5,792 bases of DNA, from NCBI GenBank assembly GCA_019239585.1, contig JAFAZU010000043.1, positions 1-5,792 on the forward strand. The letters are read 5' to 3'. Positions 1-5,596 of this stretch are shown one piece after another. The stretch's first letter is position 1. The number at the start of each line of letters is the position of its first letter. Source of the stretch: Acidobacteriaceae bacterium. Lineage in GTDB: Bacteria > Acidobacteriota > Terriglobia > Bryobacterales > Bryobacteraceae. The notes under the pieces were generated by a model. That model searched no databases. It was not told where the DNA came from and saw only the letters and a program-made list of their open reading frames with translations. The position numbers were made by a program, and so were the translations under genes.

Positions 1-299
1 AAGAGGGCGAAGGCAGACACAAAGGAGACCAAAGGAACACATTCCATGAACCACAATGAATGGCTGATCAACGATACATGGACCAAGGGTGTAGGGGCTG
101 GAAAGTTTGCGGCGGCACGCAGGAACAACACGTCGAAATGGCTAAGAAAGATCTACTCGAACCCTGCACTTGTAGCGGGGACGGAGACCCGGAGTACCTC
201 TGCAACCGCTGCTCCTCAGAAGAGTGGCTCCAGCAGGGGGGAAGCCGCAAGGATCAGGAGTAAGCAGGGAGCCATGCACATCGATAACGGCTAAATTCC
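1..299. other. Left-edge region with no confident gene
   Basis: This stretch lies downstream of the umuC fragment stop codon. I found no tRNA, transposon end or convincing terminator in it. Two overlapping plus-strand frames are open, 46-294 and 60-263. The first is preceded by a plausible Shine-Dalgarno (AAAGGAA at 32-38, about 7 nt before the ATG at 46). The second encodes a cysteine pattern. Both cannot easily be real over their whole length, and neither matches a family I recognise. Confidence 0.5.
60..263 (+). CDS. Possible small cysteine-rich protein (doubtful)
   Basis: This 67-aa frame is not recognised. Its only distinctive feature is four cysteines in its middle (residues 37-51), PCTCSGDG followed by YLCNRC. 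The resulting CxC-x(9)-CxxC arrangement could bind a metal ion. There is no Shine-Dalgarno before the ATG at 60. A later in-frame ATG at 138 has AGGAAC about 12 nt upstream and would leave a 41-aa protein that keeps all four of these cysteines. The competing frame at 46-294 (82 aa) has the better ribosome-binding site, but its second half is a low-complexity run rich in S, T, A, R and G. Third-position GC is similar in both frames by eye, so composition does not decide between them. A frameshift joining the two frames is also possible. Confidence 0.25.
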   Translation: MADQRYMDQGCRGWKVCGGTQEQHVEMAKKDLLEPCTCSGDGDPEYLCNRCSSEEWLQQGGSRKDQE

Positions 300-1019
300 T
301 TATGCTTTGACGCGTGGAATCTCGTTCCAGTTCGTTGTCCACCGTGGCGAACGATGATCGGCGCGTACCTTCCACTTTCGGTGTAATCCGCTCCCCAACA
401 GCCGGACGGACTCGCGTCCGAAGTCACGATTCACCTGATCGACCGTCCGCCATAACTTCGATCGGCGCTCGGTATCGACGCCTGGCAGTAAAGGCAATTG
501 CTCGGGCGTCTCTCGTTGCAATTCCGTCAATAGTACGCCGGCTTTCGCGTATTGATAGCCATCACGCCAAATCTGCTTGCCAAGCTGTACCGCCATTTCT
601 GCGAGCTGCAAGGTGTCATTCGTGGCCATCGTAAAGGTGCCATGGGCGGCATTGGCGTACCAAGGTTCTTGGTTGAAGCAGTTGGTGTGCATGAATGCGG
701 TGAGATGCCGAGTGACGACTTGGTGTTGGCGTAACTTCTCCCCAGCTCGTGTGGCGTAGGTTGTGAGCGCTTCGCTCATCTCCTGCCAGCTCGTGACTGG
801 TTGTCCGAAGGATCGAGTAACGGCGATTCCTTTGCGCGTCGGCGCGAGAAGCTCCAAGGGCAAGCAGGAAACTCCTTGCAGTTCAAAAACAAGGCGACCA
901 CCCACGACCGTGAGCAAGCGTCGCGCCCGGCTCGGATCGAGTGCCGCGAGTTGGGCGGCATTGATTACTCCGAATTCAGCCAGCTTGGTTGTCGACGCTT
1001 TGCCGATGCCCCAAATGGC
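300..1019 (-). pseudogene. umuC: umuC-like Y-family DNA polymerase, 5'-truncated C-terminal fragment
   Basis: About 239 codons remain of a protein that is usually about 420 aa. UmuC is the catalytic subunit of the error-prone translesion polymerase Pol V. The fragment begins at the thumb/helix-hairpin-helix segment (AIWGIGKASTTKLAEFGV). It continues through APTRKGIAVTRSFGQPVTS and the little-finger domain that grips DNA (YATRAGEKLRQHQVV). It carries a QLPLL stretch at 486-500, in the place of the QLNLF clamp-binding motif of E. coli UmuC. It ends with the DUF4113-like tail SPRWTTNWNEIPRV and a TAA at 300-302. The palm and fingers, with all catalytic carboxylates, are missing. The frame has no internal stop or shift, so truncation looks recent. 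An open frame continues upstream to a TTG at 1127, but those residues are the transposon end and tnpI read out of frame. The fragment cannot polymerise DNA, and expression is doubtful. Confidence 0.92.
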
Positions 1020-1020
1020 G

Positions 1021-1059
1021 TAGCGCAAAGATTCGTGCAAAAACGGACATAGGAACGTA
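1021..1059 (+). repeat. Left terminal inverted repeat, tip missing
   Basis: Reading inward this starts TAGCGCAAAGATTCGTGC and ends GGAACGTA. All 39 bases match the reverse complement of 5552-5590. The six bases outside it (1015-1020, ATGGCG) do not match the GGGGTA that completes the right end, and they fit umuC codons instead. The inner end lies only 7 bp from the tnpI stop codon at 1067. Because the TnpA-cut tip of Tn3-family ends is the conserved GGGG, this end is probably defective. Confidence 0.95.
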
Positions 1060-1066
1060 AGGTTCG

Positions 1067-1942
1067 CTACTCTTCTTCGCTGACCAACTCCACGGCTTCT
1101 TCCAATTCCCCCAGCGACGGCTCGCAATATCGTCGTGTGGTCTCCAATGACTCGTGACCGGCGAGCGCCGCGATCTTCTCCAGGCTGACGCCGGCGTTCG
1201 CGAGATTCTTACAAAAGCTGTGTCGCAGCGAATGGGGGGTGACCTCCTGGAGATTGGCGGCTTTTACGTAGTGCCCCAGCAGGAGCTGGAAGCCCCGTGG
1301 CGTTAATCGGCCGCGCTGCCCCAGGAACACCGGCGTAGCCTTTCCCGCGTGCTCGCGGTAGCCGAGTAACAGCAGGACCCGTCGTGCATCCTTATTGAGT
1401 GGGATCTCCCGGTGTTTGCTTCCCTTGCCGTTCCGTACCGTCACGGTGCCGTGTCGATCCGTAACGCGGATGTCCCTCCACACCAAAGCGCACAATTCGG
1501 CGACACGCAGGCCGGTGTTCAGCATGAGCAGGATCGCGGCGACATCGCGGGACTTACCGGCGCGCTCTACTGCTCGTATCAGTCGGTGTTGCTCGCGCCG
1601 GTCCAGCCATCGCGGCCCGCGGCGCTGCTCCCGCACGGGTTTGGGAATGCGAAGGCCGTGCCCGCGGCGGAGTAAACGCACATCGACGGCCCAGTTGAGA
1701 AAGCATCTGAGGCTTGCGAATTTCCGGTTGATCGTGGCTGGCTTCAGTGCCTGTCCAGCAAGCCACCTCTTGTATTCGCGCAAATCGGTGGAGGTGATCT
1801 GATCGGGCGAAAACGAACACCCGTTCTGGCCCTCAAACCACGTTGCGAGGCCTTCCAGATCGCTCCGGTAATTACGGCGGGTCAGAGGGCTCCGTTCTGC
1901 CCGGTCGAGAAACCGGCAAAAGCGATCCACGACGGAAACCAT
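1067..1942 (-). CDS. tnpI: Tyrosine recombinase, probable TnpI-like cointegrate resolvase
   Basis: This 291-aa protein belongs to the phage integrase/XerC-XerD family. Residues ~1-100 form the SAM-like core-binding domain (PLTRRNYRSDLEGLATWF). Residues ~110-285 form the catalytic domain. The catalytic set is visible: Arg146 in NTGLRVAEL, Lys173 in GKGSKHR, His237 and Arg240 in HSLRHSF, His263 in GHESLETTRRY, and the nucleophile Tyr272. Nothing essential is missing, so activity is expected. Length matches Xer proteins and TnpI of Tn4430. Its position inside the transposon, next to a cluster of inverted and direct repeats just upstream of its start, indicates that it resolves cointegrates by strand exchange at that site. 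The ATG at 1942 has no clear Shine-Dalgarno, and its upstream region is the repeat cluster, so binding of the recombinase there could repress its own gene (inference). Tn4651 relatives use TnpS with a partner TnpT. No TnpT gene is present. Confidence 0.92.
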   Translation of the reverse strand: MVSVVDRFCRFLDRAERSPLTRRNYRSDLEGLATWFEGQNGCSFSPDQITSTDLREYKRWLAGQALKPATINRKFASLRCFLNWAVDVRLLRRGHGLRIPKPVREQRRGPRWLDRREQHRLIRAVERAGKSRDVAAILLMLNTGLRVAELCALVWRDIRVTDRHGTVTVRNGKGSKHREIPLNKDARRVLLLLGYREHAGKATPVFLGQRGRLTPRGFQLLLGHYVKAANLQEVTPHSLRHSFCKNLANAGVSLEKIAALAGHESLETTRRYCEPSLGELEEAVELVSEEE

Positions 1943-1948
1943 GTCTTT

Positions 1949-2044
1949 GTTATACGCTCAGTTTTTTGGAAGATATAACCGGCGGAAGGGCTGCGTTATA
2001 CGCTGAGTTCAGGCAGAACTGAGCGTATAAGGGCTGTTATCTTC
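1949..2044. other. Probable recombination (resolution) site of the tyrosine recombinase
   Basis: This noncoding gap between tnpC and tnpI holds repeated short motifs. TTATACGCTCAGTT lies at 1950-1963, TTATACGCTGAGTT at 1996-2009, and the inverted AACTGAGCGTATAA at 2017-2030. The last two form a near-perfect palindrome with 15-bp arms (1996-2010 and 2016-2030, one mismatch) around AGGCA, the layout of a core crossover site. The 1950 copy lies 46 bp away in direct orientation and could be an accessory site. A weaker related pair is GAAGATATAAC at 1969-1979 and GTTATCTTC at 2036-2044, in opposite orientation. AAGGGCTG occurs directly at 1986-1993 and 2029-2036. The layout recalls the IRS site of Tn4430, which has two inverted core repeats plus two accessory repeats for TnpI. 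Assignment rests on layout and position, not on a sequence match. Confidence 0.75.
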
Positions 2045-2423
2045 ACCCCTCCTCCTCCTCCTCCTCGCCGTCCTCCGCCACGTCCCAGTCTTCCCCAGGC
2101 GCGAGCGATTCCAGCGGCTCGACCGCCCGGTAGGCCTCCCTTAGGCCGTTGGCGAATTCCAGCATCTCGGACGCGAGCATCTCGGCCAGCTCCCAGATTG
2201 GCTCTTCCCGCGCCGGACCGTTGCCGTAATCCTCATTGATGACCTCCGCCGCCATGCGGCGGAGATCGAGCAGATCGTCCCGCAGCCCGTCGATCCGGTA
2301 GCGGACTTGGTCGACGGCATCGACCGCTTCCAGCAGGCGCCGGGTGTCAAAGGAGTTCTGCAGGGTTTCGAGAGCCTTTTCATCGACGGAGCCGAACGCC
2401 GTCTCCACCGTTTTGCGCGGCAT
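2043..2423 (-). CDS. tnpC: Small acidic protein, probable TnpC-like regulator of transposase
   Basis: This 126-aa protein starts at the ATG at 2421-2423, 4 nt after the tnpA stop. A GGAGG Shine-Dalgarno (2433-2437) lies 9 nt before it, inside the end of tnpA. A longer frame to 2468 would add an arginine-rich stretch that overlaps tnpA and lacks that signal. The protein is mostly charged alpha-helix (DTRRLLEAVDAVDQVRYRID, then LRDDLLDLRRMAAEV) and ends in a run of glutamates. There are no membrane segments or enzyme motifs. Size, position directly behind tnpA and character agree with TnpC of Tn4652, which lowers TnpA levels after transcription. I assign it on these grounds, not on a residue-level match that I can prove. 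Close coupling suggests co-transcription and perhaps translational coupling with tnpA. The Glu tail is encoded by a CTC repeat on the plus strand (about 2046-2064), which may vary in length by slippage. Confidence 0.65.
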   Translation of the reverse strand: MPRKTVETAFGSVDEKALETLQNSFDTRRLLEAVDAVDQVRYRIDGLRDDLLDLRRMAAEVINEDYGNGPAREEPIWELAEMLASEMLEFANGLREAYRAVEPLESLAPGEDWDVAEDGEEEEEEG

Positions 2424-2427
2424 GGCC

Positions 2428-5400
2428 TTACGCCTCCACCGCAAACGGCAACGCCTGCTGCACCGCACGGCCGGGACTCTTGCGCGTGAGCGACAGCTCG
2501 TGACGGATGGGACCGGGCACCAGATCCGTATGAATTGTGTAATCGCCGAATCGTTTGATGTGGCGCGTGATGTACGGGCTGAGGTAAGCCAGATCCGCCT
2601 CGTTCACCGGGTATCCCTGGCTGACCAGTTCGTCAATGGCGCGGCTGATCTCGACTACGTTCCAGTAGATCAGGGCCGACGCCAGCAGCCCCAGATACCG
2701 AACCCGCTTCTGCTGTTCGTCGGGATCGTTCTCCTGAATCACTCCCTCGACGCCAAATTGCAGCCATTTCGCCAGCGCGTGGTAGCCTTCGACGCTGTTC
2801 GTGCCGGCCGTCACGCCACTGCGTAGCGAAATGTCGGAAATCCAGCGCAGCAGGTAGATGGTCCGCTGCACGCGGCCAAGTTCCTGGGCAGCCTGATACA
2901 GCCGGTTCTTGCGGCTGTAGTGGCTTAGTTTGCGCAGCAGGATAGGCGAAGAGATCCGGCCGGTGTAGATCGAAAGTGCAACCTGCATCAAATCCCGCCA
3001 GTGCGTCCGGATCAGGTCCCAGTCGATCGGCTCCTTGAACAGACCGTCGATGTGGGTGTAACGGACGTTCTTCGAAGGCCGGAAGAAGCTCAGGTCTTTC
3101 CAATGGCGGATGCGCGGCATGAGCTTGATGCCGAGCAGATAGGTAAAGGCGAAGACGGGCGTAGACTGCCCTTGCGTGTCGGCGAACACCGTATCCGGCT
3201 GGATCTTCGAGCGGTTCTTCATTAGCGCTTCGATAATGTAAATCGCTTCCCAGACGCCCGGCGGAATGAAATGTGTGAACAGGGCGATATACAGGTCGCT
3301 GACCACCTGGAAAGCGACCGCGCCTTTCAGCCGGTAGCGGAAATGCAGGTCGGCGAGAAGATTCTGTTCGGACAGTTCGAATAAACTCCCGTCGAACGCC
3401 GCCGTCTTGCCTGAGCCCCAGCAGCGCGGCAGTTCGAACTGCTGGTATGAGTCGAGAATGTCCCGGTGCGCGGCGTCGAGCTTGTCGGTGGTCACATGAC
3501 GGCGGTTGATCAGGGCGAGAGTGGACGCGGTGACCAGCCCGTGCATGTGACGTGCGCCCTGCGTGACGCCTAGACCGGACCCCATCACGAACACGGCGGC
3601 GCAGTGTTTTTCATCGAGCTGATCCAGTTTCGCCTCGAGCCCGGAGATCGGCCCGAAGTGGCGGGTGAACCGGGTCGCCGCGTTCGTGAGCCACACCATA
3701 TCGAGCAAGCTCCGCTCAGGCAGAAAAGCATGGAGAGCCGCCTCCAGTTCGGTGGCCGACGCCGGCGGCTTGTTGGCCGCCGGGCGTTTGAGTACCGGCT
3801 CGCCATCCTTATTAATACTGACGGCCGTGTTGCTCGGGAAGTCGGCGTCCACTTCCACCGCCGTGGAGTCCAATTCCGTTCGCAATTGCTGAACGAACTC
3901 GTCTGCCGTGCCGGGCAACCCGAGTTTCTTGCAGTAGCCTTCCACCAGCGGCTCGCACTCAGCCCACGGCAGAAGCTGATCGCGGTAGTCGGCGTACTGT
4001 TCCGACCCAGGGACGGCCATATCACACGTTCGTAATTCGAGCGCGAGGTGCGTGAATACGCAAATCTCGAACTGCCTCCGGTGCATCTCGCGTCTGCCGT
4101 TTCGTACACGGAATACGACGTCGTTCCACCGGCGTTCACTGACGAAACTGAAGTCGATGTCTTCAGCGGGAATCCATTCCGCCCGCCGGTTCTGATTCGC
4201 CCGGACGAGGGCGAGCGCATCGAGCAGAGCCCGTTCCTGGGTCGTCGAGATAAACGGTAGCGCGCCGACGAGCCGGAACAGTAGGTACCGATGGCGTTTG
4301 TAAGGCGGCCCGAGCAACGGCAGGTAATTGTTGCTGCTCCATGCCTGCACGGCTTCGCAGTCTTCCTGAAGACGTTCCATACCGCCGCGTTCCGCAAAGA
4401 CTTGGCCGATGCGCTGGACCTTGGATTCGCTCGAGTCGTCGCTGCGGACAGCTTCTATCACGCCCGCGAGCGCGGCTACCAGGTTCTCCGTCCTCTCCCG
4501 CTGGCGCGCCTGAATCTCGAGCAGTCGCTCTCGCGCCTGGCGATGGATCTTGTCCATGCGCTTTACAAACATCTCGGAGGCGTCATCGCGTGTCCGTACA
4601 CGCATGCGATGGATCAGGCACAGCAAGAGCGTGTATCGCTTTAGTGCCTGTACTTCGCGCAACTCTCCGGCGTGCAGCGCCTTGGCTTCGGTGGCAAAAT
4701 GCTGGAGTAGGGCCGGTGGGATTCCGCTCAACGGTGAATCCACGTCGCCCAGAGATTCCAGCCAGGTCAGGTGATCCAGCACCGCGTCGAGATGGGTGAG
4801 CGACGGTTTCTTCGGGGCCTCCTTGATCTCCTGAAACGACGTGTGCCGCTGAACGACCTCGGTCGTCCTCAGCAACACGTCGAGCCGCCCCACGTGTTCG
4901 GGGCTGAGCTTTCGCATCACTTGGGCAAACACGCGCCGGTGGACGACCGTCCGGACGCGGTTTACCATGCGGTCGAGGGTAGAAAAGCTCGGGAGTTCGC
5001 ACTGCTTCAGCCGCAACTGCTCGACCGCCACGTTGATGAGGTCCGCTGGATTCACCATCACCTGTGCCGCCTCGAAGACGGTTCGCACGGCAATCTTTCG
5101 CGCTTCGCGGCTATGCCGAGGCTTCAGCTGCAGGTGGTCGCGGATGGCAGTCTGGTGACGGCGCATGGTTCGGGTCTGATGGTATGCCGGCATCGCGTCC
5201 AACGGCAGCCGCAGACAGATGCGGACTTGATTCACGACTGCTTTGGGGATCGCGGATAACTCCGGAAAATAGCCCAAATATTGTAGGCACTTCAGCAGCA
5301 GCACAGCGGCAAAGAAGTGCTCATCGTTTTCACGGACAAGGGACCGAGCAAAGCCGACTTCGTCCTGAGCCGGGGTGAATAGATCCTGGAGTTCGCGCGC

Positions 5401-5451
5401 GTTCGGCTCGTGCCGGAAACGCGGATACGCAGTCCTTTCGATCGAGGCCAC
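2428..5451 (-). CDS. tnpA: Tn3-family transposase TnpA (DDE)
   Basis: This 1007-aa protein is full length for the family. It cuts the transposon ends and joins them to target DNA in replicative transposition. The N-terminal part, starting MASIERTAYPRF, is typical of this family and belongs to the DNA-binding region for the inverted repeats. The RNase-H-like catalytic domain is C-terminal. The first aspartate is Asp687 in AAFDGSLF. The second is Asp758 in VFADTQGQSTPVFAF, followed by LLGIKLMPRIRHW. The glutamate is Glu888 in NSVEGYHALAKWLQFG. These positions agree closely with the D-D-E triad of Tn3 TnpA (about 689, 765, 881), and no frameshift interrupts the gene. I chose the GTG at 5449-5451 because AGGAGG (5458-5463) stands 6 nt before it and the protein then starts with the family's usual residues. 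The longer frame begins at a TTG at 5466, ahead of the Shine-Dalgarno. The gene is the first in a tnpA-tnpC operon. Confidence 0.97.
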   Translation of the reverse strand: MASIERTAYPRFRHEPNARELQDLFTPAQDEVGFARSLVRENDEHFFAAVLLLKCLQYLGYFPELSAIPKAVVNQVRICLRLPLDAMPAYHQTRTMRRHQTAIRDHLQLKPRHSREARKIAVRTVFEAAQVMVNPADLINVAVEQLRLKQCELPSFSTLDRMVNRVRTVVHRRVFAQVMRKLSPEHVGRLDVLLRTTEVVQRHTSFQEIKEAPKKPSLTHLDAVLDHLTWLESLGDVDSPLSGIPPALLQHFATEAKALHAGELREVQALKRYTLLLCLIHRMRVRTRDDASEMFVKRMDKIHRQARERLLEIQARQRERTENLVAALAGVIEAVRSDDSSESKVQRIGQVFAERGGMERLQEDCEAVQAWSSNNYLPLLGPPYKRHRYLLFRLVGALPFISTTQERALLDALALVRANQNRRAEWIPAEDIDFSFVSERRWNDVVFRVRNGRREMHRRQFEICVFTHLALELRTCDMAVPGSEQYADYRDQLLPWAECEPLVEGYCKKLGLPGTADEFVQQLRTELDSTAVEVDADFPSNTAVSINKDGEPVLKRPAANKPPASATELEAALHAFLPERSLLDMVWLTNAATRFTRHFGPISGLEAKLDQLDEKHCAAVFVMGSGLGVTQGARHMHGLVTASTLALINRRHVTTDKLDAAHRDILDSYQQFELPRCWGSGKTAAFDGSLFELSEQNLLADLHFRYRLKGAVAFQVVSDLYIALFTHFIPPGVWEAIYIIEALMKNRSKIQPDTVFADTQGQSTPVFAFTYLLGIKLMPRIRHWKDLSFFRPSKNVRYTHIDGLFKEPIDWDLIRTHWRDLMQVALSIYTGRISSPILLRKLSHYSRKNRLYQAAQELGRVQRTIYLLRWISDISLRSGVTAGTNSVEGYHALAKWLQFGVEGVIQENDPDEQQKRVRYLGLLASALIYWNVVEISRAIDELVSQGYPVNEADLAYLSPYITRHIKRFGDYTIHTDLVPGPIRHELSLTRKSPGRAVQQALPFAVEA

Positions 5452-5457
5452 GACTGC

Positions 5458-5463
5458 CCTCCT
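5458..5463 (-). promoter_or_regulatory. Ribosome-binding site that decides the tnpA start
   Basis: A consensus AGGAGG on the minus strand stands 6 nt before the GTG at 5451. It overlaps the codons of the longer open frame (TTG at 5466) and therefore argues against that earlier start. Confidence 0.85.
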
Positions 5464-5550
5464 CAACTGGGGTCAGATGGAAGAGGTCCAGTCTACCGCA
5501 GACGTGTCGGACCAGGCGGGCTAGGCAACCAATCGGCAATGTGAGGAAAT
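5464..5550 (-). promoter_or_regulatory. tnpA leader region with a possible hairpin
   Basis: This is the short gap between the right inverted repeat and the tnpA ribosome-binding site, and the tnpA promoter must lie here or in the repeat. I see no convincing -35/-10 pair at normal spacing. An imperfect hairpin is possible: GGTCC at 5485-5489 pairs with GGACC at 5509-5513, and inside it GTCT at 5491-5494 pairs with AGAC at 5500-5503. In a tnpA transcript it would sit about 22 nt before the Shine-Dalgarno. Confidence 0.4.
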
Positions 5551-5596
5551 CTACGTTCCTATGTCCGTTTTTGCACGAATCTTTGCGCTATACCCC
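5551..5596 (-). repeat. Right terminal inverted repeat, 46 bp with intact GGGG tip
   Basis: Reading inward from the right on the minus strand this begins GGGGTATAGCGCAAAG and ends GGAACGTAG. Bases 5552-5590 are a perfect inverted copy of 1021-1059. The outer GGGG (5593-5596) is the signature tip of Tn3-family ends, and the total of 46 bp is longer than the usual 38 bp but normal for Tn4651-type elements. The first G also serves as the last base of the stop codon of the flanking helix-turn-helix gene. Confidence 0.93.

Larger units (their letters stand above)
1021..5596 (-). mobile_element. Tn3-family transposon, Tn4651-like transposase with a TnpI-type recombinase
   Basis: The unit is about 4.58 kb and is bounded by a perfect 39-bp inverted repeat. 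It contains tnpA, a tnpC-like gene, a repeat cluster resembling a resolution site, and a tyrosine recombinase, all on the minus strand. No resistance, metal or catabolic passenger genes lie between the ends. Tn3-family elements move by copy-in replicative transposition, forming cointegrates that a site-specific recombinase resolves, and every part needed for both steps is represented. The long right end (46 bp), a transposase of about 1000 aa and a small tnpC-like gene directly behind tnpA point to the Tn4651 branch. The left end lacks the outer GGGG tip and no 5-bp target duplication is visible, so this copy may be fixed in place. Alternatively, the true left end may lie outside the window, with the umuC fragment as cargo. 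Confidence 0.93.

Noticed and set aside
1009..1012. CCCC just outside the left repeat as a possible transposon tip
   Set aside because: On the left side the tip must read GGGG on the plus strand. This CCCC is in the wrong orientation and belongs to the Trp-Gly codons of umuC.
1020..1127. N-terminal extension of the umuC frame to a TTG at 1127
   Set aside because: The added residues come from the inverted repeat and the end of tnpI read in another frame. The same peptide (TFLCPFLHESLRY) appears at the right end, showing that it is translated repeat and not protein.
1949..1954. TATAAC on the minus strand as a -10 box for the recombinase gene
   Set aside because: It lies only 6 nt before the ATG and has no acceptable -35 at 16-18 bp. 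It is better explained as part of the repeated recombinase motif.
2046..2064. CTC-rich tract as a possible tandem-repeat array or CRISPR remnant
   Set aside because: It is a short trinucleotide run that encodes the Glu tail of the small protein. There are no spacers.
3585..4397. Long alternative frames within tnpA on both strands (for example 270 aa on the minus strand)
   Set aside because: They are shadows of the GC-rich tnpA gene, rich in Arg and Ser, with no recognisable domain.
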